Notes: generated from the letters alone by a model not told the origin. 64,000 nucleotides of DNA from Synechococcus sp. C9 (GCF_022984075.1 NZ_JALAAD010000001.1:434001-498000); one strand, 5' to 3'. Positions 33,299 to 42,874 are shown, numbered from the stretch's first letter. Numbers and translations: made by a program.

Positions 33299-34378
33299 AT
33301 GAATTCTATGCTGATAAGTGACCTCATGGACAAGCAGGAATTTTTATACCATTTATATCAGGATTGTCGGCAAAAAACCTTGGCTTTAGTTACGGATGTC
33401 ACTGCAACACAACTGCAACAGCAGGTGCATCCCGAATTGAGTCCCCTGGGTTGGCATTTTGGGCATATTGCCTACACGGAAGCCCTGTGGTTATTAGGGG
33501 AACCATTGCCCTACCCTGAACTCACGCCCATTTTTCGGGTGGATGGGTATGCCAAATCCCAGCGTGGTTCTCTCTTACCATCCCCAGAGTTGCTGTGGGA
33601 ATATGTGCATACTATTCGTGAGAAAATTTTAGTCAATTTATCCAAAATTACTCCTGAACAAGAGCGGATTTGGCACTGGGTAATTCAACATGAAATGCAA
33701 CACCAAGAAACCATGACTGTCATCCGGGTTTTGCAAAAGAATTTAACACTCAAAATTCCAGCAGTTACCGTGCCAAAAAAGCTAATTCCTATTCCCACTG
33801 GACAAGCGATTCTTGGAAATAATGGCGTAAATGCGCTGGATAATGAATGTCCAACTTATACCCAAGACATTGACAGTTTTCAGATTCGTAACACTCCTGT
33901 CACCCAAGCCGAATTTGCGGAATTTATCGCCGCTGGTGGTTATCGGGAACCCCATTGGTGGTCTGAGGATGGGTGGGCATGGTTGCAAAAAACGAACATA
34001 ACTCAGCCATTGTACTGGCAATTAGCAGATGAAGACCTGCCAGTGTGTGGCATTAGTTATTACGAAGCCGAAGCCTATTGCCGGTTTGTGGGGAAACGAT
34101 TACCGACGGAGATGGAGTGGGAATGGGCGGCGCAACAGGGATTACCGACGCAGGGTCAGGTGTGGGAATGGACGGATTCTTGGTTTGCTCCTTACCCAAA
34201 CTTCACCGCTTATCCCTATCCGGGCTACTCAGCCAATTACTTTGACCGTCAGCACAAAGTCATGCGGGGTGGGAGTTGGGCAACCCATGCCTATCTGCAA
34301 CGCCCTAGTTTTCGTAATTGGTATCATCCGCATATCCAGTATATGTTCACTGGACTGCGTTGGGTTATAGATAGTTAG
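33299..34378 (+). CDS. DinB-FGE-sulfatase fusion protein (EgtB/SUMF1-like)
   Basis: The 359-residue protein combines a DinB-like four-helix domain (about 10-150, with WHFGHIAYTEALWLLG and HEMQHQE iron-ligand-type histidines) and an FGE-sulfatase domain (about 160-355, with ALDNECPTYTQDIDSFQIRNTPVTQAEFAEF, GKRLPTEMEWEWAA and GSWATHAYLQRPSFRNWY). EgtB and related sulfoxide synthases have this arrangement and make ergothioneine or ovothiol intermediates. No egtD is nearby, so the substrate is unresolved. The second or third Met (33308, 33326) could be the true start. Confidence 0.82.
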   Translation: MNSMLISDLMDKQEFLYHLYQDCRQKTLALVTDVTATQLQQQVHPELSPLGWHFGHIAYTEALWLLGEPLPYPELTPIFRVDGYAKSQRGSLLPSPELLWEYVHTIREKILVNLSKITPEQERIWHWVIQHEMQHQETMTVIRVLQKNLTLKIPAVTVPKKLIPIPTGQAILGNNGVNALDNECPTYTQDIDSFQIRNTPVTQAEFAEFIAAGGYREPHWWSEDGWAWLQKTNITQPLYWQLADEDLPVCGISYYEAEAYCRFVGKRLPTEMEWEWAAQQGLPTQGQVWEWTDSWFAPYPNFTAYPYPGYSANYFDRQHKVMRGGSWATHAYLQRPSFRNWYHPHIQYMFTGLRWVIDS

Positions 34379-34552
34379 TTGTCATTAAGTGGTCAGATTG
34401 TGGTGTATTTCAAGCCTCACATTCTCGGTGGCATTTAGGGTTGTTTAACTCATTTCATAACTTTAGTTGCCCGATGAGAACTCAATGAAAATGGACAGAG
34501 GAAACGCATACACCTCGGCTTTGTTTGGGGGTTGATAATTCTAGGTATGTAT

Positions 34553-35059
34553 TTAGAAATCCACCACTTTATCAGCGGCTAAAATGAGGCTGGGTATATC
34601 CTGATTTCCTGTAGCCATTTGTGCTCCTGAACGCAAATCTTCAGCGGTGATCCCTACGGCGGCTGAACACATGGGACAGGCTCTCACTTGTCCTCCTGCG
34701 GCGATGAATTCGTCATAGAGTTGTTGCAGGGTCATTGGGTCATTGCCCCAACGTAAGTCTAACGGTTGCTGTTTATCCACAATTCGCACTCCCTCTAAGG
34801 TCAATAGGAGTATCACTTGAACATTCCCTTTTTTTTGGATACCCCTAGCGAGTTTTAGTGCCATAAAAGCGGCGTGCAAATCGTCTGTTCCATGATTGAG
34901 GTGAATGATGATATTTTGCTTTCTCCCAGGGACTTCAGATTGCGCTGATTTAATTTCCGACTGGGCAGGAGATATAAACAGAGAGTTGATAGAAGGTATA
35001 AAAAGTGTAGTTAAAAGGCCGATTGAGCCAACCAGAACGCCCAGGGTCAGTTTTTTCAT
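34553..35059 (-). CDS. DsrE-like exported sulfur-transfer family protein with CPMC motif
   Basis: ATG 35059 gives 168 residues with a signal or anchor (KKLTLGVLVGSIGLLTTLFIPSINSLF). The body is a DsrE/DsrF-like fold: KQNIIIHLNHGTDDLHAAFMALKLARGIQKKG, VQVILLLTLEGVRI and the cysteine motif ACPMCSAAVGITAEDL (about 130-145). CPMC could carry persulfide or disulfide. The longer start at 35104 lacks support. It may take part in periplasmic sulfur handling along with the sulfide loci, but it is unlinked to them. 34379-34552 shows nothing. Confidence 0.8.
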   Translation of the reverse strand: MKKLTLGVLVGSIGLLTTLFIPSINSLFISPAQSEIKSAQSEVPGRKQNIIIHLNHGTDDLHAAFMALKLARGIQKKGNVQVILLLTLEGVRIVDKQQPLDLRWGNDPMTLQQLYDEFIAAGGQVRACPMCSAAVGITAEDLRSGAQMATGNQDIPSLILAADKVVDF

Positions 35060-35239
35060 GGCAGTCTCCCCAACACTAATCATGAACAGGTTAAATTGTA
35101 GCACATTTCATCTGAATATGCTGTGGCCTGAATATGACTACTTTGGATGCTACGAGTGTGATTATGGTTGATTTCATCACTCAATTTTACTTGTCCTGTT
35201 ACAATTCAATCAAATGATTTAACCAAATATATTGTTAGT

Positions 35240-36175
35240 TCACAGATTTTTTATGAAACGACTTAGGCGATATTTGAGTTGTTTCAATCGTCCCCAGATG
35301 GTATCTTGTTGCCGTAGTTTTGCTCCATCAAAAACTTGGTCAAAGACAAATTGATCGGCGGTCAAATTCCTCACTAAAAAAGGAGGATGGGTGATTTCTC
35401 CTAATTCTGCGGTGGGCATATTTGCAAAAGGACTGTGGGGATTATGGGTATGGGTGGCTTGCACCCCAAAGCCGATATTGGAAACTAGGTTGACCCTGGG
35501 CGTGGCGACCAAACCGCTCTGGCTAAAACAGGCAAACATAAATGGATAATCCCAAGTGTCAATTTTCCCCTGATACATCTGTTCAAATTTCTGTAACCAA
35601 TATCGTGTTTCATATTCGTTATCACTGATGGATTCGACATAGCCACCGTCCCGAAATTCTGGCCAAAGTTGCATCGTCACATCGTAATACTGCCAGGCCC
35701 GCCGCCAGGTTGCCCAACCCCAACAATGAAAATACTTGGAAAAATAATAACTATAGGGAGTTACTTCCCGCCCCCGTTGATGGTTGTTGCCATTGATAGC
35801 CATCACCCGTTCTTGATCCTGATACCGTTCTAATAATTCATCACAAAAGTGAAAAAATGAATGATTTGGCAAACAGTCATCTTCTAAGATAATTGCTCGC
35901 TCTGTCCGGGAAAATACCCAATCTAAACCACTCGATACCCGCTGACGACACCCTAAATTACTTTCAGCATAATTCCGCTCCACCTCACAATCCCAATCCA
36001 TATTCGCCACAATCGAGCGGGTTTGTTCACACAACACTGCTTCTTCCGCACTTCTTGGTCCATCCGCCACAATGAATAACTTTTTAGGTGCCACTTGGCG
36101 GATTACTTGAAATACTTTGGCGGTGAGTTGTGGACGGTTGAAAATTAAAAAAACGACCGGTGCTTTCAGGTTCAT
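35240..36175 (-). CDS. Glycosyltransferase family 2-like protein
   Basis: The 311-residue protein has a nucleotide-sugar transferase fold with APVVFLIFNRPQLTAKVFQVIRQ at the start and a DxD-like acidic motif in AIILEDDCLPNHSFFHFCDELL near residue 98. HCWGWATWRRAWQYYDV is typical of this hemolytic-protein HlpA-like group. It probably adds sugars to envelope polysaccharide; substrate unknown. It stands alone, with 64 bases between its end and the DsrE-like gene region upstream. Base composition is somewhat AT-richer than flanking genes. Confidence 0.78.
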   Translation of the reverse strand: MNLKAPVVFLIFNRPQLTAKVFQVIRQVAPKKLFIVADGPRSAEEAVLCEQTRSIVANMDWDCEVERNYAESNLGCRQRVSSGLDWVFSRTERAIILEDDCLPNHSFFHFCDELLERYQDQERVMAINGNNHQRGREVTPYSYYFSKYFHCWGWATWRRAWQYYDVTMQLWPEFRDGGYVESISDNEYETRYWLQKFEQMYQGKIDTWDYPFMFACFSQSGLVATPRVNLVSNIGFGVQATHTHNPHSPFANMPTAELGEITHPPFLVRNLTADQFVFDQVFDGAKLRQQDTIWGRLKQLKYRLSRFIKNL

Positions 36176-36255
36176 TATAACCTACTATTAAAAAAGCATT
36201 GACGCAATTTTTACCCTATCACATATCACTAAATTAAAAAAACTAAATTAATTAA

Positions 36256-36984
36256 TCACGGACAGTCATACCCATCCCACAATCGGGTGGTACTGCGTAA
36301 ACTACAGTGGTTGCCCTGCCCCAAGATGAGATGATCCAAAATCGGTACATCCAAAATTTTACTACATTGTAATAATTGTTTGGTCAGTTCCAAATCCGCT
36401 GGGCTAGGGGTGAGATTGCCGGAGGGATGGTTGTGCCCGACCACCAAACGGGTTGCCCCCAAGCGGATGGCTTCCCGAAAAATTTCCCGGGGGTGCGCCA
36501 GGGTTTCCGTTGCCGTGCCAATGGTCAGCACCCGAGTGCCCAGCAGACGGTGTTTGACATCCAGAAGCACAAGACCGAACCGTTCGGTTTCCGCCCACAT
36601 GAGTTCCGGTGCCAGGGCGATGGCGGCCAATTCCGGGCTATCAATGGGGGTGCGCTCCAGGGGACGGCTCAAAAAGACCCGTTTGCCCAGTTCAATGGCG
36701 GCTAAAATTTTGGTGGCTTTGGCGGGACCAATGCCGGGAATGGTCATTAACTCTGCCGGTTTGATGTCCCGTAATACCGCTAGGGCATCCTGTTGATGTT
36801 GCCCCAAGGTCTGCAGGAGGTATTGCCCCAAGCCAACGGCGGAGAGTTGGCCCGACCCGGTGCCCAGGAGAATCGCCAACAATTCCCCCGTCCCCAACGC
36901 CCCTGCCCCCTGTTGCAACAGCCGTTCCCGGGGTCGCTCGGTGGTGGGCAGGTCACAGATCCGCAATCGGTAGGAATTCGTCAT
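36256..36984 (-). CDS. radC: RadC family protein (JAB1/MPN-type)
   Basis: The 242-residue protein has a helix-hairpin-helix ([22 protein letters not shown]) and the zinc-binding JAMM motif in [32 protein letters not shown] (HxHx7-10D). RadC proteins were once linked to DNA repair; the real function is open. It is divergent from the helix-turn-helix gene at 37025 with 40 bases between. Length and motif spacing are standard for the family. Confidence 0.93.
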   Translation of the reverse strand: MTNSYRLRICDLPTTERPRERLLQQGAGALGTGELLAILLGTGSGQLSAVGLGQYLLQTLGQHQQDALAVLRDIKPAELMTIPGIGPAKATKILAAIELGKRVFLSRPLERTPIDSPELAAIALAPELMWAETERFGLVLLDVKHRLLGTRVLTIGTATETLAHPREIFREAIRLGATRLVVGHNHPSGNLTPSPADLELTKQLLQCSKILDVPILDHLILGQGNHCSLRSTTRLWDGYDCP

Positions 36985-37024
36985 TTCTCAACCTATACTA
37001 GAAAAAGTGCCCTAATGTTGACCT

Positions 37025-37921
37025 ATGCCCCGCACCAAACTTACTCCCGCTGACCGCACCCAAATTGCCCAGCGTTTTCGGGATACCCCAGCCACAGCCA
37101 CCAGTCTGGCGGCAGAGCATGAGGTAAGCATCAGCACCATTATCCGTATCTTAAAGGAAGAACTCACCGAGCCGGTGTACGAGTCCCTGGTGCCCCAAAA
37201 ACGGGCGGGACGGTGGCAAGAACCCGCTCCCCCGCAACCTAAGCCTCAAAACAGAAATCCAGCGTCGGTTGCCCCTAAAATTCGTTCCTACAAACCCGTC
37301 ACGGATACCCCGAACGCCCCCATTCCCCTCACCCCGGAACCGTCGGAACTAACGGAACCAACGGAATTAGTCACGCCCCCAGCCGTGCCACCCCTGGAAC
37401 CACCGCCCGCAGAGACGCATTCCCCCGAGGCATTCCCCGCCCCGGAACCGCCGAGTCCTGCCGGACTGGAAGAACCCGACCCCGCCGGGTTGACGGAGTG
37501 GGATGCGGATACCCAAGATGACTGGGATGAGGATGAAAACGACGAGGAGGATAGTCCCGGCGGTAGTTTTGCGCCCGCCCCTATCAGCCAGCAAATTTTA
37601 CCCTTGGCTGTTTCTGCTCTCCCCCACACCTGCTATTTGGTGGTGGATCGGTTTGCAGAATTGGTCGCCCGTCCCCTCACGGAATTTAGCCACTGGGGGG
37701 AACTACCGACGACCAGCGACACAGCCCGCACCCTACCCGTGTTTGATAACCATCGGGTCGCCAAACGTTTTTCGGGGCGAGGGCATCGCATTCTCAAGGT
37801 ACCGGATGCGAATTTGATCTACAAAACCAGTAGCTATCTGTACGACAAGGGCATTACCCATTTGCTGATTAACGGGCAAGTCTATACCGTGGAGAAAGAA
37901 CCAACGGAACTGGAAATGTGA
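37025..37921 (+). CDS. Helix-turn-helix protein with long Pro/Glu/Asp-rich linker
   Basis: Residues 1-55 form a transposase-like helix-turn-helix (RTQIAQRFRDTPATATSLAAEHEVSISTIIRILKEEL). Residues 60-190 are low-complexity: PEPSELTEPTELV, PPLEPPPAETHSPEAF and an acidic stretch DTQDDWDEDENDEEDS. A C-terminal folded part (about 195-298) contains LPHTCYLVVDRFAELVARPLTEFSHWG and RILKVPDANLIYKTSSYLYDKGITHLLINGQVYTVE. It may be a cyanobacterial DNA-binding regulator. The Rpn array follows its stop after four bases, so the genes may be cotranscribed. Confidence 0.7.
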   Translation: MPRTKLTPADRTQIAQRFRDTPATATSLAAEHEVSISTIIRILKEELTEPVYESLVPQKRAGRWQEPAPPQPKPQNRNPASVAPKIRSYKPVTDTPNAPIPLTPEPSELTEPTELVTPPAVPPLEPPPAETHSPEAFPAPEPPSPAGLEEPDPAGLTEWDADTQDDWDEDENDEEDSPGGSFAPAPISQQILPLAVSALPHTCYLVVDRFAELVARPLTEFSHWGELPTTSDTARTLPVFDNHRVAKRFSGRGHRILKVPDANLIYKTSSYLYDKGITHLLINGQVYTVEKEPTELEM

Positions 37922-37925
37922 TCGA

Positions 37926-38720
37926 TTGCGTACCGACACAATTTTCTATCAACTGTTTCAGACCTTTCCTACCCTACTAATGGAACTGTTGGGGGAAGAC
38001 CCTGCCAGCATTGCCAGCTATCAGTTCACCTCGGTGGAAGTCAAGGAAAAAGCCTTTCGTTTTGATGGGGTATTCCTGCCCCAAAGGGAGGATAAAACTA
38101 TCTGGTTTGTAGAAGTGCAGTTCCAAAAGGTGCATGAATTTTATAGCCAGTTATTTAGTGAGATATTTCTATTTTTGCAACAGTACCGCCCGGTGCAGGA
38201 TTGGGGGGTGTTGGTGTTGTTTCCAGACCGGCAGACGGAACCAGCTTTAGGTAAACAATATCAGGAATTGCGGGGGCGAGTGCGAGCCATTTATCTGAAT
38301 GAATTAAAACCGGGGACATCGGTGAGATTGGGGCTAGTGAAATTAATTGTTACCCCAGAAACAGAAGTCATTAAAGCGGCACAGACATTGGTGGAAACGG
38401 GGAAAGGGGTGGATGGTTTGCTAGAATTTGTGGAGACGATACTGATTTACAAGTTAAAGACCCTGAGCCGGGAGGAAATAGAGCGGATGTTTACCCTGGG
38501 AGATTTACGGCAGACGAAGGTGTATCAGGAAGCCAAACAAGAGGGAGAACAGAGGGGGAAACGCGAGATACTCCAACGGTTACTCACCCGCAAGTTTGGC
38601 AGTGTACCCGATGATCTAAACACCAAACTGGCACAGCTATCCCTAGACCAACTGGGGGAAATTGCTGAGGCGATTATTGACATCTCTTCCCTGGAGGAGT
38701 TGGAAAATTTGCTGACCTAA
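37926..38720 (+). CDS. Rpn/PD-(D/E)XK nuclease-like protein, array copy 1
   Basis: The 264-residue protein belongs to the Rpn family (DUF2887 N-terminal nuclease domain, DUF4351 C-terminal domain). The PD-(D/E)XK core is FDGVFLPQREDKTIWFVEVQFQKV (about 40-63), with Asp and EVQ. The linker is EAKQEGEQRGKREI and the C-terminus is ILQRLLTRKFGSVPDDLNTKLAQLSLDQLGEIAEAI. Start TTG 37926 (MRTDTIFYQLFQTFPTLL); no ATG or clear Shine-Dalgarno is present. Rpn proteins of E. coli are DNA nucleases that promote recombination. This copy lacks the GRQE insert. Confidence 0.8.
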   Translation: MRTDTIFYQLFQTFPTLLMELLGEDPASIASYQFTSVEVKEKAFRFDGVFLPQREDKTIWFVEVQFQKVHEFYSQLFSEIFLFLQQYRPVQDWGVLVLFPDRQTEPALGKQYQELRGRVRAIYLNELKPGTSVRLGLVKLIVTPETEVIKAAQTLVETGKGVDGLLEFVETILIYKLKTLSREEIERMFTLGDLRQTKVYQEAKQEGEQRGKREILQRLLTRKFGSVPDDLNTKLAQLSLDQLGEIAEAIIDISSLEELENLLT

Positions 38721-38733
38721 TTAAACAAATCCG

Positions 38734-39564
38734 TTGCGTACCGACACAATTTTCTATCAACTGTTTCAGACCTTTCCTACCCTACTAATGGAACTGTTGG
38801 GGGAAGACCCTGCCGCCATTGCCAGCTATCAGTTCACCTCGGTGGAAGTCAAGGAAAAAGCCTTTCGTTTTGATGGGGTATTCCTGCCCCAAAGGGAGGA
38901 TAAAACTATCTGGTTTGTAGAAGTGCAGTTCCAAAAGGTGCATGAATTTTATAGCCAGTTATTTAGTGAGATATTTCTATTTTTGCAACAGTACCGCCCG
39001 GTGCAGGATTGGGGGGTGTTGGTGTTGTTTCCAGACCGGCAGACGGAACCAGCTTTAGGTAAACAATATCAGGAATTGCGGGGGCGAGTGCGAGCCATTT
39101 ATCTGAATGAATTAAAACCGGGGACATCGGTGATATTGGGGCTAGTGAAATTAATTGTTACCCCAGAAACAGAAGTCATTAAAGCGGCACAGACATTGGT
39201 GGAAACGGGGAAAGGGGTGGATGGTTTGCTAGAATTTGTGGAGACGATACTGATTTACAAGTTAAAGACCTTGAGCCGGGAGGAGATAGAGCGGATGTTT
39301 ACCTTGGGAGATTTACGGCAGACGCGGGTGTATCAAGAAGCCAAGCAAGAGGGTCGCCAAGAAGGTCGGCAAGAAGGTCGGCAAGAGGGAGAACAGAGGG
39401 GGAAACGAGAGATACTTCAACGATTACTCACCCGCAAGTTTGGCAGTGTACCCGATGATCTAAACACCAAACTGGCACAGCTATCCTTAGACCAACTGGG
39501 GGAAATTGCTGAGGCGATTATTGACATCTCTTCCCTGGAGGAGTTGGAAAATTTGCTGACCTAA
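38734..39564 (+). CDS. Rpn/PD-(D/E)XK nuclease-like protein, array copy 2
   Basis: The 276-residue protein is nearly identical to copy 1. It differs by Ala for Ser near residue 30 (DPAAIAS), Ile for Arg in TSVILGL and a 12-residue insert of three GRQE units before EGEQRGKREI. It also starts with TTG, in the repeated junction ctaattaaacaaatccg, and again has no clear ribosome binding site. The insert is a 12-base minisatellite that changes length between copies and looks like an adjustable linker. Confidence 0.8.
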   Translation: MRTDTIFYQLFQTFPTLLMELLGEDPAAIASYQFTSVEVKEKAFRFDGVFLPQREDKTIWFVEVQFQKVHEFYSQLFSEIFLFLQQYRPVQDWGVLVLFPDRQTEPALGKQYQELRGRVRAIYLNELKPGTSVILGLVKLIVTPETEVIKAAQTLVETGKGVDGLLEFVETILIYKLKTLSREEIERMFTLGDLRQTRVYQEAKQEGRQEGRQEGRQEGEQRGKREILQRLLTRKFGSVPDDLNTKLAQLSLDQLGEIAEAIIDISSLEELENLLT

Positions 39565-39577
39565 TTAAACAAATCCG

Positions 39578-40408
39578 TTGCGTACCGACACAATTTTCTA
39601 TCAACTGTTTCAGACCTTTCCTACCCTACTAATGGAACTGTTGGGGGAAGACCCTGCCAGCATTGCCAGCTATCAGTTCACCTCGGTGGAAGTCAAGGAA
39701 AAAGCCTTTCGTTTTGATGGGGTATTCCTGCCCCAAAGGGAGGATAAAACTATCTGGTTTGTAGAAGTGCAGTTCCAAAAGGTGCATGAATTTTATAGCC
39801 AGTTATTTAGTGAGATATTTCTATTTTTGCAACAGTACCGCCCGGTGCAGGATTGGGGGGTGTTGGTGTTGTTTCCAGACCGGCAGACGGAACCAGCTTT
39901 AGGTAAACAATATCAGGAATTGCGGGGGCGAGTGCGAGCCATTTATCTGAATGAATTAAAACCGGGGACATCGGTGAGATTGGGGCTAGTGAAATTAATT
40001 GTTACCCCAGAAACAGAAGTCATTAAAGCGGCACAGACATTGGTGGAAACGGGGAAAGGGGTGGATGGTTTGCTAGAATTTGTGGAGACGATACTGATTT
40101 ACAAGTTAAAGACCTTGAGCCGGGAGGAGATAGAGCGGATGTTTACCTTGGGAGATTTACGGCAGACGCGGGTGTATCAAGAAGCCAAGCAAGAGGGTCG
40201 CCAAGAAGGTCGGCAAGAAGGTCGGCAAGAGGGAGAACAGAGGGGGAAACGAGAGATACTTCAACGATTACTCACCCGCAAGTTTGGCAGTGTACCCGAT
40301 GATCTAAACACCAAACTGGCACAGCTATCCTTAGACCAACTGGGGGAAATTGCTGAGGCGATTATTGACATCTCTTCCCTGGAGGAGTTGGAAAATTTGC
40401 TGACCTAA
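39578..40408 (+). CDS. Rpn/PD-(D/E)XK nuclease-like protein, array copy 3
   Basis: The 276-residue protein matches copy 2 exactly in length and in the GRQE linker, but keeps Ser in DPASIAS and Arg in TSVRLGL like copies 1 and 4. The mixture of markers suggests gene conversion or unequal crossing-over within the array. Start TTG 39578; the repeat period to copies 2 and 4 is 844 bases. Confidence 0.8.
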   Translation: MRTDTIFYQLFQTFPTLLMELLGEDPASIASYQFTSVEVKEKAFRFDGVFLPQREDKTIWFVEVQFQKVHEFYSQLFSEIFLFLQQYRPVQDWGVLVLFPDRQTEPALGKQYQELRGRVRAIYLNELKPGTSVRLGLVKLIVTPETEVIKAAQTLVETGKGVDGLLEFVETILIYKLKTLSREEIERMFTLGDLRQTRVYQEAKQEGRQEGRQEGRQEGEQRGKREILQRLLTRKFGSVPDDLNTKLAQLSLDQLGEIAEAIIDISSLEELENLLT

Positions 40409-40421
40409 TTAAACAAATCCG

Positions 40422-41228
40422 TTGCGTACCGACACAATTTTCTATCAACTGTTTCAGACCTTTCCTACCCTACTAATGGAACTGTTGGGGGAAGACCCTG
40501 CCAGCATTGCCAGCTATCAGTTCACCTCGGTGGAAGTCAAGGAAAAAGCCTTTCGTTTTGATGGGGTATTCCTGCCCCAAAGGGAGGATAAAACTATCTG
40601 GTTTGTAGAAGTGCAGTTCCAAAAGGTGCATGAATTTTATAGCCAGTTATTTAGTGAGATATTTCTATTTTTGCAACAGTACCGCCCGGTGCAGGATTGG
40701 GGGGTGTTGGTGTTGTTTCCAGACCGGCAGACGGAACCAGCTTTAGGTAAACAATATCAGGAATTGCGGGGGCGAGTGCGAGCCATTTATCTGAATGAAT
40801 TAAAACCGGGGACATCGGTGAGATTGGGGCTAGTGAAATTAATTGTTACCCCAGAAACAGAAGTCATTAAAGCGGCACAGACATTGGTGGAAACGGGGAA
40901 AGGGGTGGATGGTTTGCTAGAATTTGTGGAGACGATACTGATTTATAAGTTAAAGACTCTGAGCCGGGAGGAAATAGAGCGGATGTTTACCCTGGGAGAT
41001 TTACGGCAGACGCGGGTGTATCAGGAAGCCAAGCAAGAGGGAGAGCAGAGGGGTAAGGTTATAGCTTTGCGGGAGACCCTTCACCGCCAAATCACCCGCA
41101 AGTTTGGCAGTGTACCTGATGATCTAAACACCAAACTGGCACAGCTATCCTTAGACCAACTGGGGGAAATTGCAGAGGCGATTATTGACATCTCTTCCCT
41201 GGAGGAGTTGGCGCATCGATTGGGTTGA
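40422..41228 (+). CDS. Rpn/PD-(D/E)XK nuclease-like protein, array copy 4
   Basis: The 268-residue protein shares the N-terminal 220 residues with the others, lacks the GRQE insert, and has a different linker and end: GKVIALRETLHRQITRKFG and a final LEELAHRLG in place of LEELENLLT. As the outermost copy it may hold the ancestral 3' end. Start TTG 40422. It is followed by 224 bases without a gene before the glnA terminator. Confidence 0.8.
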   Translation: MRTDTIFYQLFQTFPTLLMELLGEDPASIASYQFTSVEVKEKAFRFDGVFLPQREDKTIWFVEVQFQKVHEFYSQLFSEIFLFLQQYRPVQDWGVLVLFPDRQTEPALGKQYQELRGRVRAIYLNELKPGTSVRLGLVKLIVTPETEVIKAAQTLVETGKGVDGLLEFVETILIYKLKTLSREEIERMFTLGDLRQTRVYQEAKQEGEQRGKVIALRETLHRQITRKFGSVPDDLNTKLAQLSLDQLGEIAEAIIDISSLEELAHRLG

Positions 41229-41388
41229 AATCAGTCTTGTCATGGGACATAGCAATCTTATCAGAGATTGAAACAGTAATCCCATAGGAAGTGTGATGGA
41301 AATTGATTTCCGTAACCAGCCGTTGCGTAATCTGCGTAATCATTGAAGATGGCTATAGTTTGCAACCAGATTGCTGTAGTTTTTCCAT

Positions 41389-41417
41389 AAAAAAAGCCCC
41401 CACTTGGAGATGGAGGC
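41389..41417 (-). terminator. Rho-independent terminator of glnA
   Basis: On the minus strand GCCTCCA (from 41417) pairs with TGGGGGC (to 41396) with one mismatch, followed by a run of seven T (41395-41389). It lies about 36 bases beyond the glnA stop. Confidence 0.8.
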
Positions 41418-41452
41418 GAATCGCAACTTAGGAGGTTTCCATTACGACCGCA

Positions 41453-42874
41453 TCAACCGTCGTAGTAGAGCGCAAATTCGTAGGGGTGGGGCCGCAAACG
41501 CATCGGGTTGACTTCGTTATCCAGCTTCCAGGCGATCCAATTTTCGATAAAGTCTTCGGAAAACACCCCGCCCGCTAACAGGAAATCATGGTCTTTTTCC
41601 AGGGCGGCTAGGGCATCTTCCAAGGAACCGGGGGTGGAAGGTACCTTGGCCAATTCCTCCGGGGTGAGTTCATAGATGTTGCGATCCAACGGTTCTCCGG
41701 GGTCAATTTGGTTTTTGATCCCATCCAATCCGGCCATCAACATGGCAGAAAATGCCAAGTAGGGGTTGCTCATGGCATCGGGACAGCGGAATTCCAAGCG
41801 TTTGGCCTTGGGATTGGCACCGGTGATGGGAATCCGAATCGAGGCGGAGCGGTTGCCCTGGGAGTAGGCTAGGTTTACGGGGGCTTCAAAGCCGGGCACC
41901 AACCGTTTGTAGGAATTGGTCGTCGGGTTGGTGAAGGCCAGAACCGCCGGGGCGTGTTTCAAAAGCCCGCCAATGTACCACAGGGCCAACTGGCTCAAAC
42001 CGGCGTATTTATCCCCGGCGAATAGGGGTTGGCCGTCCTTCCAGAGGGACTGGTGGGTGTGCATCCCGGAACCATTATCGTTGAACAGGGGTTTGGGCAT
42101 AAAGGTGGCGGTTTTCCCCCACTTGCGGGCGACGTTTTTGACCACATATTTATAGGTCATCAGGTTGTCCGCCGCTTGGATGAGTTTTTCAAACCTGATC
42201 CCCAGTTCATTTTGGCCACCGGTGGCGACTTCGTGGTGGTGTTTCTCAATCGGCACCCCCAGCTTGCCCATCGTCAACAGCATTTCCGTGCGGATGTCTT
42301 GCTGGGAATCAATCGGCGGCACCGGGAAATAGCCCTCCTTGTAGCGGGGTTTGTAGCCCAGGTTGCCCCCTTCTTCCTTTTTCCCCGTGTTCCAACGGCC
42401 TTCGCTGGAATCCACATGGTAAAAGCCCTCGTATTCTTTCTGGTCAAACCGCACATCATCGAAGACAAAAAATTCCGCCTCGGGACCAAAAAAGGCCACA
42501 TCCCCAATGCCCGTGCTGTAGAGATAGTCCAAGGCCCGCTGGGCAATCGCCCGGGGACAACGGCCATAGAGATTGCCGGTGCGGGGGTCCTTAATCGTAC
42601 AGATCATACTCAGGGTGGGGGTGCTCATAAATGGGTCAATCCAGGCCGTCGCCGGGTCAGCACACTTGAGCATATCGGATTCGTTGATCGCCTTCCAGCC
42701 CCGGATACTGGAACCATCAAAGGGCATCCCAGTCGTAAATGTATCCTCATTAATCAGGCTACTGGCGTAGGTACAGTGTTGCCACGTCCCCAGCATATCC
42801 ACGAACTTCAAATCCACCACTTCAATATTCTGATCCCGGATCATCTGCAAGACTTCTTGCGCGGTTTTCGCCAT
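41453..42874 (-). CDS. glnA: Glutamine synthetase type I
   Basis: Makes glutamine from glutamate, ammonia and ATP; main ammonia-assimilating enzyme. The 473-residue product has the signatures [11 protein letters not shown] (50-60), [53 protein letters not shown]-type [11 protein letters not shown] and the NIYELTPEE segment holding the Tyr that is adenylylated in other bacteria; in cyanobacteria control is by small inactivating factors instead. The upstream NtcA-type promoter and downstream terminator frame a single-gene transcription unit. It is divergent from apcF. Confidence 0.97.
   Translation of the reverse strand: MAKTAQEVLQMIRDQNIEVVDLKFVDMLGTWQHCTYASSLINEDTFTTGMPFDGSSIRGWKAINESDMLKCADPATAWIDPFMSTPTLSMICTIKDPRTGNLYGRCPRAIAQRALDYLYSTGIGDVAFFGPEAEFFVFDDVRFDQKEYEGFYHVDSSEGRWNTGKKEEGGNLGYKPRYKEGYFPVPPIDSQQDIRTEMLLTMGKLGVPIEKHHHEVATGGQNELGIRFEKLIQAADNLMTYKYVVKNVARKWGKTATFMPKPLFNDNGSGMHTHQSLWKDGQPLFAGDKYAGLSQLALWYIGGLLKHAPAVLAFTNPTTNSYKRLVPGFEAPVNLAYSQGNRSASIRIPITGANPKAKRLEFRCPDAMSNPYLAFSAMLMAGLDGIKNQIDPGEPLDRNIYELTPEELAKVPSTPGSLEDALAALEKDHDFLLAGGVFSEDFIENWIAWKLDNEVNPMRLRPHPYEFALYYDG

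Larger units (their letters stand above)
37926..41228 (+). repeat. Four-copy direct tandem gene array
   Basis: Copies begin at 37926, 38734, 39578 and 40422. Periods are 808, 844 and 844 bases; the 36-base difference equals three 12-base linker units. Differences over the first 600 bases of each copy are a handful of substitutions, some silent. The identity extends through the junctions (gctgacctaattaaacaaat), so the duplications are recent or homogenised. Confidence 0.92.
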
